64,000 bases of DNA from Limiplasma sp031549415. Its GTDB lineage: Bacteria; Bacillota; Clostridia; Christensenellales; Aristaeellaceae. The position numbers and the translations under genes are program-made. A model generated the notes under the pieces. That model did no database searches, had not been told where the DNA came from, and worked only from the letters and a program-made list of their open reading frames with translations. Location: NCBI GenBank assembly GCA_031549415.1, contig JAVBPU010000004.1:124001-188000 (forward strand), in the 5' to 3' direction. Positions 51,424 to 59,038 of this stretch are shown one piece after another (the stretch's first letter is position 1; the number at the start of each line of letters is the position of its first letter).

Positions 51424-53262
51424 ATGGATTTTTTGCCCATTTCCCCGGAGGATATGAAAAAGCGGGGCTGGGACGCGCCGGATTTTGTGTATGTGGTTGG
51501 GGAGGCCTATGTGGACCATCCCTCCTTTGGCCATGCCATCATCAGCCGGGTGCTGGAGGAGGCCGGATACAAGGTGGCCCTGCTTTGCCTGCCGGAGTAT
51601 CATACCCCGGCGGAATTCAAGCGCTTTGGCAAGCCGAAGCTGGGTTTTTTGGTGACCTCCGGCGTCATCGACAGCATGGTAAACCATTACACAGCCGCCA
51701 AAAAGCGCCGCCAAACCGATGCTTACGCCCCCGGCGGCCAGGGCGGCCTGCGCCCGGACCGGGCCACCACCGTATATTGCAACCGCATTCACCAGGCCTA
51801 TCCCAAGGTGCCGGTGCTCATCGGCGGGGTGGAGGCCTCGCTGCGGCGGTTTTCCCACTATGATTACTGGGACGACAAAGTGCGCCGGAGCGTGCTGGTG
51901 GATTCCGCCGCCACGCTGCTTTTGTACGGCATGGGGGAAAAAACCATCCTGGCCTGCGCGGACTGGTTGCGGCGGGGCCTGCCGGAGCAAGAACTGCCAA
52001 CCCTTCGCGGCTGCTGCTACATGGCCAAGGAGCCCCCGGCAAACGCCCTGGTGCTGCCCTCCCACCAGGCCGTCTGCCAGGACGTGAAGGCCTATGCCAA
52101 GGCCTTCATGGTGGAGTACGAGCAGCAGGACCCCATCCGTGGCCAGGTTCTGTGCCAGGAGCAGGATGCCCAGCGCTTTCTGGTGCAAAACCCGCCTGCC
52201 CCGCCCCTTTCCCGAAAAGAATTGGACGCGGTATATGCCCTGCCTTACACCCGCCTGTCCCATCCCGTGTATGACGCCCTGGGGGGCGTGCCCGCGCTGC
52301 AGGAAGTCCGTTTCTCCCTCTCCGCCACCCGGGGCTGTTTTGGCGCTTGCAGCTTCTGCGCCCTCACCTTTCACCAGGGGCGCATCGTATCCTCCCGCAG
52401 CGAGGACTCCCTGCTGGAAGAAGCCAAGCTGCTAAGCGGCCTTCCGGACTTCAAGGGCTACATCCACGATGTGGGCGGCCCCACCGCCAACTTCCGCGCC
52501 CCCGCCTGCGACAAGCAGTTGACGTCTGGCGCGTGCAAAAGCAAGCAATGCCTGTACCCCCACCCTTGCAAAAACCTGAAGGTCAGCCACCAGGAGCTGA
52601 CCTCCCTGCTGCGCAAGATGCGGCAGCTGCCCCGGATCAAGAAAGTGTTCATCCGCTCCGGTCTGCGCTATGATTACCTGATGGCGGACCCGGACCCCAG
52701 CTTTTTTACCGATTTGTGCCGGTACCACATCAGCGGGCAGCTCAAAGTGGCCCCGGAGCACATCAGCCCACGGGTGTTGGCTTTGATGGGCAAGCCTGGC
52801 AAGGAGGTGTACCAGCGCTTTGTGCAGCGCTATGAGGCGGTAAACGAAAAGCTGGGCCTGAAGCAATTTCTGGTGCCCTATCTGATGAGCAGCCACCCTG
52901 GCAGCACCCTGGAGGACGCGGTGTTGCTGACGGAATTTCTAAGGGATACGGGCCACCAGCCGGAGCAGGTGCAGGATTTTTATCCCACGCCGGGGACGCT
53001 CAGCACCTGCATGTACTATACCGGGTTGGACCCGCGAAGCATGCAGCCGGTGTTTGTGCCCAAAACCCTGCAGGAAAAAGCCATGCAACGGGCGCTACTA
53101 CAATGGAAGAATCCAAAAAACCGCACCCTGGTGCGGGAAGCCCTCCGGCTCTGCGGAAGGGATGATTTGATTGGTTTTGGCAAGAAATGCCTGGTCCCTC
53201 CTGGGGGCGGCCGCCCCTGGACGGGGCCAAAAAGCGCGCAAAACCGCAAAAAAACGAGATAA
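51424..53262 (+). CDS. YgiQ-family radical SAM protein
   Basis: 612 residues. N-terminal domain of the YgiQ type (GWDAPDFVYVVGEAYVDHP, about 14-32), then the radical-SAM motif RGCFGACSFC with CxxxCxxC (about 303-312), and downstream KVFIRSGLRYDYL (about 406-418) and APEHISPRVLALMGKPG (about 443-459). The specific reaction of the family is unknown; it is often annotated as an uncharacterised Fe-S enzyme. AAAGGA is 7 nt before ATG 51424. The last 30 codons run over a GC-rich palindrome (GGGGCGGCCGCCCC near 53204-53217) and end in a lysine/arginine-rich tail not usual for the family. Strong terminator 2 nt after the stop. Confidence 0.92.
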   Translation: MDFLPISPEDMKKRGWDAPDFVYVVGEAYVDHPSFGHAIISRVLEEAGYKVALLCLPEYHTPAEFKRFGKPKLGFLVTSGVIDSMVNHYTAAKKRRQTDAYAPGGQGGLRPDRATTVYCNRIHQAYPKVPVLIGGVEASLRRFSHYDYWDDKVRRSVLVDSAATLLLYGMGEKTILACADWLRRGLPEQELPTLRGCCYMAKEPPANALVLPSHQAVCQDVKAYAKAFMVEYEQQDPIRGQVLCQEQDAQRFLVQNPPAPPLSRKELDAVYALPYTRLSHPVYDALGGVPALQEVRFSLSATRGCFGACSFCALTFHQGRIVSSRSEDSLLEEAKLLSGLPDFKGYIHDVGGPTANFRAPACDKQLTSGACKSKQCLYPHPCKNLKVSHQELTSLLRKMRQLPRIKKVFIRSGLRYDYLMADPDPSFFTDLCRYHISGQLKVAPEHISPRVLALMGKPGKEVYQRFVQRYEAVNEKLGLKQFLVPYLMSSHPGSTLEDAVLLTEFLRDTGHQPEQVQDFYPTPGTLSTCMYYTGLDPRSMQPVFVPKTLQEKAMQRALLQWKNPKNRTLVREALRLCGRDDLIGFGKKCLVPPGGGRPWTGPKSAQNRKKTR

Positions 53263-53263
53263 C

Positions 53264-53307
53264 AAAAAGGGAGTGCCTCCATCGCGCCGATTGAGGCACT
53301 CCCTTTT
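53264..53307. terminator. Bidirectional terminator between ygiQ-like gene and spore-coat genes
   Basis: Perfect 15-bp stem AAAAGGGAGTGCCTC / GAGGCACTCCCTTTT with a 13-nt loop; serves both the plus-strand ygiQ-like gene and the minus-strand coat genes. Confidence 0.92.
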
Positions 53308-53326
53308 GGCTTATACCTGCGGCCCT

Positions 53327-53587
53327 TTACTGCATGCCCTGGGCGCCGCCTGAAAACTTGTTCCTCAGGTCGTTCACCTTCTGCTGCTCCGCCTGCTGCA
53401 TAGGGTACCAACCCTTTTGCGACATTTTCTGGTAGATGGTCCCCTGCATGCACAGGCTCTCATCCAGGGCGGTGTCAAAGGCCTGCTTCACATTCTGGGT
53501 GCCTGATTCGATGGTGCCGTTCATATACAGGTTGCACGCGCCCTTGGTCGTCTGCAACAGGTTCTCCATGATGGTTTGATCGTTCAT
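53327..53587 (-). CDS. Spore coat protein, CotF-like
   Basis: 86 residues from ATG 53587, with GGAGG about 8 nt upstream. The protein is helical and matches the CotF coat-protein family: LLQTTKGACNLYMNGTIES (about 10-28) and ALDESLCMQGTIYQKMSQKGWYP (about 40-62, abridged to its ends). Found in spores of Bacilli and Clostridia. The end is a short Q/G tail. Second gene of a two-gene coat operon (10 nt gap). Too small to say more about its place in the coat. Confidence 0.85.
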   Translation of the reverse strand: MNDQTIMENLLQTTKGACNLYMNGTIESGTQNVKQAFDTALDESLCMQGTIYQKMSQKGWYPMQQAEQQKVNDLRNKFSGGAQGMQ

Positions 53588-53597
53588 GCTCCGCCTC

Positions 53598-53771
53598 CTA
53601 CACGACCCGGTAGAATTGTTGAAACAGTTGGCTGTGGGTGTTGGCAAGCTGCTGTACATAGGTTTTCAGCTCCGGGTCCATGAGCGCCTGGGCAGCCTGC
53701 TCACATTGGGTTCTCAGGAATTTCTCGTGGTTCAGGGCGTCTTCCAGATAGATGAGTTCCTTGGGACTCAT
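53598..53771 (-). CDS. Small spore-coat-associated protein (CotF-like N-terminal helix pair)
   Basis: 57 residues: MSPKELIYLEDALNHEKFLR, then a second helix with KTYVQQLANTHSQLFQQF. This is the N-terminal half seen in many CotF-operon partner proteins, with the LSPKEL..LED pattern and a His in the first helix. GGAGGTG is 5 nt before ATG 53771; the longer ORF start at 53894 has none. 10 nt upstream of the CotF-like gene, so one message. Spore-specific promoter not found by eye. Confidence 0.75.
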   Translation of the reverse strand: MSPKELIYLEDALNHEKFLRTQCEQAAQALMDPELKTYVQQLANTHSQLFQQFYRVV

Positions 53772-53946
53772 TGTATCACCTCCACCGCTATTGTCGCCCG
53801 GAGGTTGGGGTTCTATTCCATTCCAGCAGTTTTTTCCCTGTAGAGCAGATTCCAAAAACATAGCCCAGTCTTTGCGGATCTTTTCCTCTGGCAAATCCTG
53901 TGGCTACGTTTTCCGAATTTGCTCTAGGGCCTGATCATTGTCAGAA

Positions 53947-53975
53947 TTGACATTTTCTATGGGAAGCAGTATGAT
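53947..53975 (+). promoter_or_regulatory. Sigma-A promoter of the wbpA-like operon
   Basis: -35 TTGACA (53947-53952), 17 bp spacer, -10 TATGAT (53970-53975). The leader contains a stem GATTCGG (53995-54001) / CCGAATC (54027-54033) just before the ribosome site. The rest of 53772-53946 shows no gene. Confidence 0.85.
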
Positions 53976-54054
53976 AATATAGGTGGAAATCCGCGATTCG
54001 GCTTGCTTTTTGCGTATTGCTGCAAACCGAATCCTATGCAGAGGAGTCGATTCG

Positions 54055-55365
54055 ATGTCTGTTTTGAAGCAAAAAATTAAGGACCGCACCGTGACCCTGG
54101 GCGTTGTGGGTTTGGGCTATGTGGGCCTGCCCCTGGCGGTGGAAAAGGCAAAAGCGGGTTTTCGGGTCATTGGTTTTGATGTGCAGGCCAAAAAGGTGGA
54201 CATGGTCAACCAGGGCCATAACTACATTGGCGATGTGGTGAACGCCGATTTGGAAGAAGTGGTCAAAAGCGGCCATTTGAGCGCCACTTCGGATTTTGCC
54301 TCCGTGGCCTCCTGCGACTGCGTTTGCATCGCCGTGCCCACGCCCCTGGACGAGCACCAGCAGCCGGATATCAGCTATGTGCGCGCCTCAGCGGAAAGCA
54401 TCATGTCCCATATGCACAAGGATATGCTGGTGGTGCTGGAATCCACCACCTACCCTGGCACTACCGAGGAATTGCTGCGGCCCATCCTGGAGCAGTCCGG
54501 GCTGGTCTGCGGCCAGGATTTTTATCTGGCTTTCTCCCCGGAGCGGGTGGACCCAGGCAATGCCATCTACAAAACCAAGAACACGCCCAAGGTGGTAGGC
54601 GGCATTACGCCGGAATGCACGGACATCGCTGCCACGCTGTATGAGGCTGTGCTGGAAGCGCCCGTCCACCGGGTCAGCTCCCCCGCCATTGCCGAAATGG
54701 AAAAAATTCTGGAAAACACCTACCGCAACGTGAATATCGGCCTCATCAATGAGCTGGCCATCCTGTGCGACCGGATGGGCATCAACATCTGGGAGGTCAT
54801 CGACGCCGCCAAGAGCAAGCCCTATGGCTTTCAGGCCTTCTATCCCGGCCCTGGCCTGGGCGGCCACTGCATCCCCCTGGACCCTTATTACCTCAGCTGG
54901 AAGGCCCGGGAGTACGGCTTCCATACCTCCATGATCGAAAGCAGCATGATCATCAATGACGGTATGCCGGGCTACTGCGCCCAGCGGGCTATGCGCGCCC
55001 TGAATGAGCAGCGCAAAGCCTTAAACGGAGCCAATGTGCTGTTGCTGGGCGTGGCCTACAAGCAGGACATTGACGATTACCGGGAAAGCCCCGCCCTACG
55101 GGTCATTGACGCGCTGACCGCCATGGGCGCTGCCGTTTCCTACTATGACCCCTATGTGGCGGAATACCAGTCCCACAACGGCACATTCCACAAGGGCCTT
55201 CCTGCCCTGACGGCGGAGGCGCTGCAAAAGGCCGATTTGGTCATGGTCACCACGGCGCATTCCCATGTGGACTATGATTTTGTCGCCCAGCACGCCTCCT
55301 TGATCCTGGATACCAAAAACGCCATGAAGGGCGTCAAAAACCGCCAAAACATCCGGCTGCTGTAA
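54055..55365 (+). CDS. Nucleotide-sugar dehydrogenase (UDP-GlcNAc 6-dehydrogenase type, WbpA-like)
   Basis: 436 residues. N-terminal NAD fold GVVGLGYVGLPLAV (about 16-29), VPTPLDEHQQPD (about 97-108), central SPAIAEMEKILENTYRNVNI (about 209-228), and catalytic Cys in PGLGGHCIPLDPYYLSW (about 270-286). Oxidises a UDP-hexose at C6; the neighbours point to UDP-GlcNAc to UDP-GlcNAcA rather than UDP-glucose. AGAGGAG is 8 nt before ATG 54055. First gene of a three-gene operon. Confidence 0.93.
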   Translation: MSVLKQKIKDRTVTLGVVGLGYVGLPLAVEKAKAGFRVIGFDVQAKKVDMVNQGHNYIGDVVNADLEEVVKSGHLSATSDFASVASCDCVCIAVPTPLDEHQQPDISYVRASAESIMSHMHKDMLVVLESTTYPGTTEELLRPILEQSGLVCGQDFYLAFSPERVDPGNAIYKTKNTPKVVGGITPECTDIAATLYEAVLEAPVHRVSSPAIAEMEKILENTYRNVNIGLINELAILCDRMGINIWEVIDAAKSKPYGFQAFYPGPGLGGHCIPLDPYYLSWKAREYGFHTSMIESSMIINDGMPGYCAQRAMRALNEQRKALNGANVLLLGVAYKQDIDDYRESPALRVIDALTAMGAAVSYYDPYVAEYQSHNGTFHKGLPALTAEALQKADLVMVTTAHSHVDYDFVAQHASLILDTKNAMKGVKNRQNIRLL

Positions 55366-55384
55366 GCGCGAAAGGAACCCGTTC

Positions 55385-56485
55385 ATGAACAAAAAGCTTC
55401 GTTACGCGCTGATTGGCTGTGGCCGCATCGCGCCCAACCATATCGCCGCGGTTCTTACCCATGCGGACAAGCTGACCTTTGCCGCCGTCTGCGACCTGTC
55501 CCCCCAGCGCATGGAGGACGTCCTGCGCCCGGTGCCGGAAGCCCTGCGCTGCACCGTGGCCCGTTATACGGATTATCAACAGATGCTGCAAGACATCCAG
55601 CCGGATTTGGTGGCCATCGCCACGGAAAGCGGCAAGCATGCCAGCATCGGTCTTGATTGCATCCAGGCGGGTTGCCATCTCATCATCGAAAAGCCGCTGG
55701 CCCTGTCCATGCAGGAGGGCCGTTCCCTGATCGACGCCGCGGCGAAAAAAGGCGTGAGGCTTTGCGCCTGCCATCAAAACCGTTTCAATAAATCCATTCA
55801 AAAAATCCGCACCGCGGTGGAGGAAAAGCGCTTTGGCCGGATGCTCCACGGTGCGGCCCATATCCGTTGGAACCGCGGCAAGGACTACTATGAGCAAGCG
55901 CCCTGGCGGGGCACCTGGCAGCTGGACGGCGGCGCGCTGATGAACCAGTGCATCCACAACATCGACCTTCTCCGTTGGATGATGGGCGATGAGGTGACCG
56001 AAGTGATGGCCTATACCGACAATCTGGCCCATGACTACATCCAGGCGGAGGACCTGGGCCTGGCTGTGGTGAAGTTTGCCAGCGGGGCCTATGGCCTGGT
56101 GGAGGGCACCACCAATATCTACCCTCACAATTTAGAAGAAACCCTGTACCTGTTTGGCCAAGATGGCACGGTGAAAGCAGGGGGCAAAAGCGTGAACCGC
56201 ATTGAAGAGTGGGACTTTCGGGATGGCCGGGGCGACCCAGCCACCATCAAGATGGAGTTTCGGGAGGACCCGCCCAATGTGTACGGCTTTGGCCATACGC
56301 CCCTGTATGGGGACATGGTCCAGGCCATTATGGAAAACCGTCCGCCCTACGTGGATGGCGAAGCGGGTCTGCGCGCCCTGGAACTGGTGCTGGCCATTTA
56401 CCGTTCCGCCGCCACGGGACTGCCGGTGAGGCTGCCCCTGGGGGACTGTTCCACCCTAGATTTTGCCGGGAGGTTTGGGCGATGA
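55385..56485 (+). CDS. Gfo/Idh/MocA oxidoreductase, WbpB-like (UDP-GlcNAcA 3-dehydrogenase type)
   Basis: 366 residues. Rossmann motif IGCGRIAPNHI (about 9-19), EKPLALS (about 102-108), and the WbpB-type stretch RWNRGKDYYEQAPWRGTW (about 159-176) followed by DGGALMNQCIHNIDLLRW (about 179-196). In known pathways it oxidises the C3 of UDP-GlcNAcA. GAAAGGA is 8 nt before the ATG; 19 nt after the dehydrogenase gene. The next ATG overlaps its TGA. Confidence 0.92.
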   Translation: MNKKLRYALIGCGRIAPNHIAAVLTHADKLTFAAVCDLSPQRMEDVLRPVPEALRCTVARYTDYQQMLQDIQPDLVAIATESGKHASIGLDCIQAGCHLIIEKPLALSMQEGRSLIDAAAKKGVRLCACHQNRFNKSIQKIRTAVEEKRFGRMLHGAAHIRWNRGKDYYEQAPWRGTWQLDGGALMNQCIHNIDLLRWMMGDEVTEVMAYTDNLAHDYIQAEDLGLAVVKFASGAYGLVEGTTNIYPHNLEETLYLFGQDGTVKAGGKSVNRIEEWDFRDGRGDPATIKMEFREDPPNVYGFGHTPLYGDMVQAIMENRPPYVDGEAGLRALELVLAIYRSAATGLPVRLPLGDCSTLDFAGRFGR

Positions 56486-57057
56486 AGGCTTTCGTCCATG
56501 CCAGCTCCCTCATAGATGAGGATGTGCACCTTGGCGAGGATACCAAGATTTGGCACTTTTGCCATGTGCAAAGCGGAGCCCGCATCGGACGCGGTTGCAG
56601 CCTGGGGCAGAACGTGTTTGTTGGCGCCAACGTCTCCATGGGAGATGGCTGCAAGCTGCAAAACAACGTCAGCGTCTACGAGGGCGTAACCCTGGGCAAT
56701 GATGTTTTTTGCGGGCCCTCCTGCGTGTTTACCAACGACCTGACCCCCCGGGCCCGCTTCCCCAAGGGCCGGGAAAATTTCGTGCCCACTTTTGTGCGGG
56801 ACGGCGCTTCCATCGGGGCAAACGCCACCTTGGTCTGCGGGCATACCATCGGGAAAAATGCCATGATCGGCTCCGGCGCGGTGGTCACCACAGACGTGCC
56901 GCCCCATGTGCTGATGCTGGGCGTGCCGGCAAAGCCCTGTGGGTTTGTGTGCACCTGCGGCCACCGCCTTCCAGAAACGCCTCCCTTCCCATGCCCCTCC
57001 TGCGGCAGGCAGTTCCGTCCGTTGGGAGCGGGGCTGGAAGAAGTGGAAAACCCATAA
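56482..57057 (+). CDS. N-acetyltransferase, left-handed beta-helix (WbpD-like)
   Basis: 191 residues, the length of WbpD. Hexapeptide repeats from about residue 6 to 150 (IGRGCSLGQNVFVGANVSMG, IGANATLVCGHTIGKNAMIG) build a left-handed beta-helix; PPHVLMLGVPAKPCG closes it. A Cys-rich end (CTCGHRLP...CPSCGRQF, about 158-176) looks like a small zinc ribbon, as in many WbpD relatives. Acetylates the 3-amino group of a UDP-amino sugar acid. ATG overlaps the oxidase stop (ATGA). The matching PLP aminotransferase (WbpE) is not in this window. Confidence 0.92.
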   Translation: MKAFVHASSLIDEDVHLGEDTKIWHFCHVQSGARIGRGCSLGQNVFVGANVSMGDGCKLQNNVSVYEGVTLGNDVFCGPSCVFTNDLTPRARFPKGRENFVPTFVRDGASIGANATLVCGHTIGKNAMIGSGAVVTTDVPPHVLMLGVPAKPCGFVCTCGHRLPETPPFPCPSCGRQFRPLGAGLEEVENP

Positions 57058-57094
57058 TCAACGCCAAAGCGCCTTCTGCCGGGTTCCCCATGGG

Positions 57095-57865
57095 CTAAGT
57101 GGTAATCCCGTAATTGGCGCGGTCCAAAGCAACGTTCCGGGCGATCTCCGCCGGGGTGAGCATACGGTTATAGAGCCTGATCTCATAGATTCTGCCATAG
57201 AAATTCTGGTTTGTCGAGAGGATGCCCGGGTTGCCCGAAGCGGAGATGTAATGGGACGGAAGCTGTATAAAAAAATTTGCGGTTCTGGCCTGGTCATAGA
57301 AGAGTATTTCATTGTAGTAGATTTTTTTGCGGCCGTTTCTGGCCGGAATTGCGCTATAGGGCGTAGCCACCAGTGTAACGCTATAGACCAGGTTGGCGGT
57401 CAGCGCTCTTGTATTGCTGATGGTAAAATTGCTGGTTTCCTGAAAAATCGTCTGCGCGTTCAGTGCGCCCATTTGCAGCGCAATGGTGGTGTAGGGATTT
57501 GTTGCGACGTTGTCCAGGCCCACAACATCCCCTCCGTTGCCGGCGTCTGCGCCAACATAGGGCATGAATACCACCTGGATGGTGCTATTCTCCGGTGTGA
57601 ACTCCGGGGGAAGGTTGCCGGACAGCCAACTGAACGCTGATACCGAGACTCTCAGGCTCTCAAAATAGTTGGCGCCCCATTGCCTCGTCCCGGCCCGAAG
57701 CGAGGTGGATAACACCATATCCGCGCTCCCCACGAGGTTCTTCCACACCGTAGTGGTTGTGCTGTGCCCGCTGCCTGTGTTGTTGGACCCCAGGTAGCGC
57801 GCCACCAGGCCGCTGGCCACATACCCCTTCTGCCATGTGATCACCAACCGTCTTTGCTCTGCCAC
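57095..57865 (-). CDS. LamG/concanavalin-like domain protein, partner of the collagen-like protein
   Basis: 256 residues, no signal peptide or membrane segment. It has the beta-sandwich pattern of LamG-type (Laminin_G_3) domains, with the typical C-terminal strand FYGRIYEIRLYNRMLTPAEI (about 223-242) and N-terminal GLVARYLGSNN (about 19-29). Such domains bind sugars or form part of large exported proteins. GTG 57865 has GAGGTG just upstream, overlapping the stop of the collagen-like gene, so it is coupled to it. In a spore-former this pair is likely to be in the exosporium, an inference from the promoter; a phage tail-fibre origin is the alternative, but no phage genes are near. Confidence 0.72.
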   Translation of the reverse strand: MAEQRRLVITWQKGYVASGLVARYLGSNNTGSGHSTTTTVWKNLVGSADMVLSTSLRAGTRQWGANYFESLRVSVSAFSWLSGNLPPEFTPENSTIQVVFMPYVGADAGNGGDVVGLDNVATNPYTTIALQMGALNAQTIFQETSNFTISNTRALTANLVYSVTLVATPYSAIPARNGRKKIYYNEILFYDQARTANFFIQLPSHYISASGNPGILSTNQNFYGRIYEIRLYNRMLTPAEIARNVALDRANYGITT

Positions 57866-57868
57866 GTT

Positions 57869-58729
57869 TCACCTCAATATTGTATCAAAGGCCCAGCGCA
57901 CGCTGCCATCAAAGAGAAGGATCGCTTTGAGCCATACTTCATTGACGCCAATGGGCAGCGGAGGCGGCGGAGTAAAAAATACGCCCAGCCACGTCTGCGC
58001 TCCGTTGGCCAGCACTTGAATGGACACATAGATCACGTTCTCCCGTAGCGGTTCAAAATCAGGCAGGGTCATCATAAAAGAACCCGCCGCAATCATGCGC
58101 CCGCTGCTATTGTTTCGCAGTGCCACCGTCATTCCATCGGGAACGAGCCCGTAATCCACCACCGCAATGGTGTGCGCGGCGACCTGCGCATCGGTATAGA
58201 GAATGGATTGCGCAAACAATTGATCTGTGTAGGCATTGGCCTCCGCCAAGATTTCCTCCGCATCCACAGGAGGGCCTTGCGGACCTTGCGGTCCCACAGG
58301 CCCCTCTGGTCCAGGTATGCCTTGCAGACCCTGCCCTCCCTGGGGCCCCTGAGGGCCTTCCAGGCCCGGCGGACCCTGCTCTCCCTGGGGGCCGGGAAAC
58401 CCCGGCGAGCCTTGCTCCCCCTGAGGGCCGGGAATACCTGGCAGACCTTGCTCTCCTTGAGCGCCGGGAAGGCCTGGGGCGCCCGATGGGCCTGGGGGAC
58501 CTGATGGGCCGGATGGCCCAGGAGGGCCTGATGGGCCGGATGGCCCAGGTGGACCTGATGCGCCGGATGGCCCAGGAGAGCCAGGCGGACCTGGCGGTCC
58601 CTGGGGACCTGGCGGGCAGGGGGGACAAGACGGACAGGAAGGGCAACAGCCTACACTGATCCCATGACAAAAGGATGGCCCACCACGATACCTGCATTCC
58701 TGTGCCGGGTCACCCAAAGGCCCATTCAT
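57869..58729 (-). CDS. Collagen-like triple-helix repeat protein (BclA-like), probable spore surface
   Basis: 286 residues from ATG 58729, with GGGGG about 8 nt upstream. N-terminal head with CCPSCPSCPPCPPG (about 27-40), then about 38 G-X-Y triplets (residues about 40-155, e.g. GPPGPPGSPGPSGASGPPG), then a 130-residue C-terminal domain that starts VDAEEILAEANAYTDQLFA, a coiled trimer seed. No signal peptide, as in BclA-type exosporium proteins loaded from the mother cell. The -10 CATAGAATA in front fits sigma-K. Followed directly by the LamG-like gene. Confidence 0.85.
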   Translation of the reverse strand: MNGPLGDPAQECRYRGGPSFCHGISVGCCPSCPSCPPCPPGPQGPPGPPGSPGPSGASGPPGPSGPSGPPGPSGPSGPPGPSGAPGLPGAQGEQGLPGIPGPQGEQGSPGFPGPQGEQGPPGLEGPQGPQGGQGLQGIPGPEGPVGPQGPQGPPVDAEEILAEANAYTDQLFAQSILYTDAQVAAHTIAVVDYGLVPDGMTVALRNNSSGRMIAAGSFMMTLPDFEPLRENVIYVSIQVLANGAQTWLGVFFTPPPPLPIGVNEVWLKAILLFDGSVRWAFDTILR

Positions 58730-58757
58730 ACGCACCGCCCCCAAAATAGCTGTGCAG

Positions 58758-58766
58758 TATTCTATG
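58758..58766 (-). promoter_or_regulatory. Sigma-K-like -10 before the collagen-like gene
   Basis: CATAGAATA on the minus strand fits the sigma-K -10 pattern CATANNNTA completely; the -35 AC is not in its exact place, so the call rests on the -10. About 29 nt upstream of the ATG. Confidence 0.55.
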
Positions 58767-58830
58767 AAAAAACGCAGTCTTTAGACACTCTTTCCAATGA
58801 AAAACGCTGCGCGGGCCAAGGAAATAGCAA

Positions 58831-58850
58831 GGGCGCCTTTTTCGGCGCCC
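58831..58850. repeat. GGGCGCC hairpin upstream of the collagen-like gene
   Basis: GGGCGCC-TTTTTC-GGCGCCC, 7-bp stem, 6-nt loop. It is close in sequence to the deoC terminator at 59005-59020 (GCGCCG-TTTT-CGGCGC). No gene is seen between 58767 and 59004. Confidence 0.8.
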
Positions 58851-58902
58851 CTCAGATTGCTGAAAAAGCCTTATTTTGTGAAAATTCTTTTTCACGGTTG
58901 TC

Positions 58903-58980
58903 TTGGACCGTGTGAAACACGGTCCAATAAAGGGTTCAGGGCGAAGCCCTGAGCGGGTTTTAGGGGCGGCAGCCCCTAAA
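58903..58980. repeat. Three-hairpin repeat element
   Basis: Hairpin 1: TTGGACCGTGT-GAA-ACACGGTCCAA (58903-58927). Spacer TAAAGGGT. Hairpin 2: TCAGGGC-GAA-GCCCTGA (58936-58952). Spacer GCGGGT. Hairpin 3: TTTAGGGGC-GGCA-GCCCCTAAA (58959-58980). Same sizes (25 and 17 nt) and same 8-nt first spacer ending GGGT as the element at 26762; together they define a repeat family of this genome. Confidence 0.85.
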
Positions 58981-59004
58981 CGGACCTTGTCAACGCTCTA
59001 AAGA

Positions 59005-59020
59005 GCGCCGTTTTCGGCGC
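59005..59020 (-). terminator. Terminator after deoC
   Basis: GCGCCG-TTTT-CGGCGC hairpin 19 nt after the deoC stop, followed on the minus strand by TCTTTAG; a second short inverted repeat CGCTCT/AGAGCG (58994-59007) overlaps it. Confidence 0.65.
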
Positions 59021-59038
59021 CCTTGTTTTTGTTTTGCT

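Noticed and set aside
58270..58640. Regular short repeats that could be taken for a CRISPR array or minisatellite
   Set aside because: The period is 9 or a multiple of 9 bases and reads in frame as G-X-Y collagen triplets; there are no unique spacers of constant length.
57095..58729. Phage tail-fibre genes
   Set aside because: Collagen-like and LamG-like proteins occur in phages, but no other phage gene is near and the -10 is of the late-sporulation type. Kept only as an alternative.
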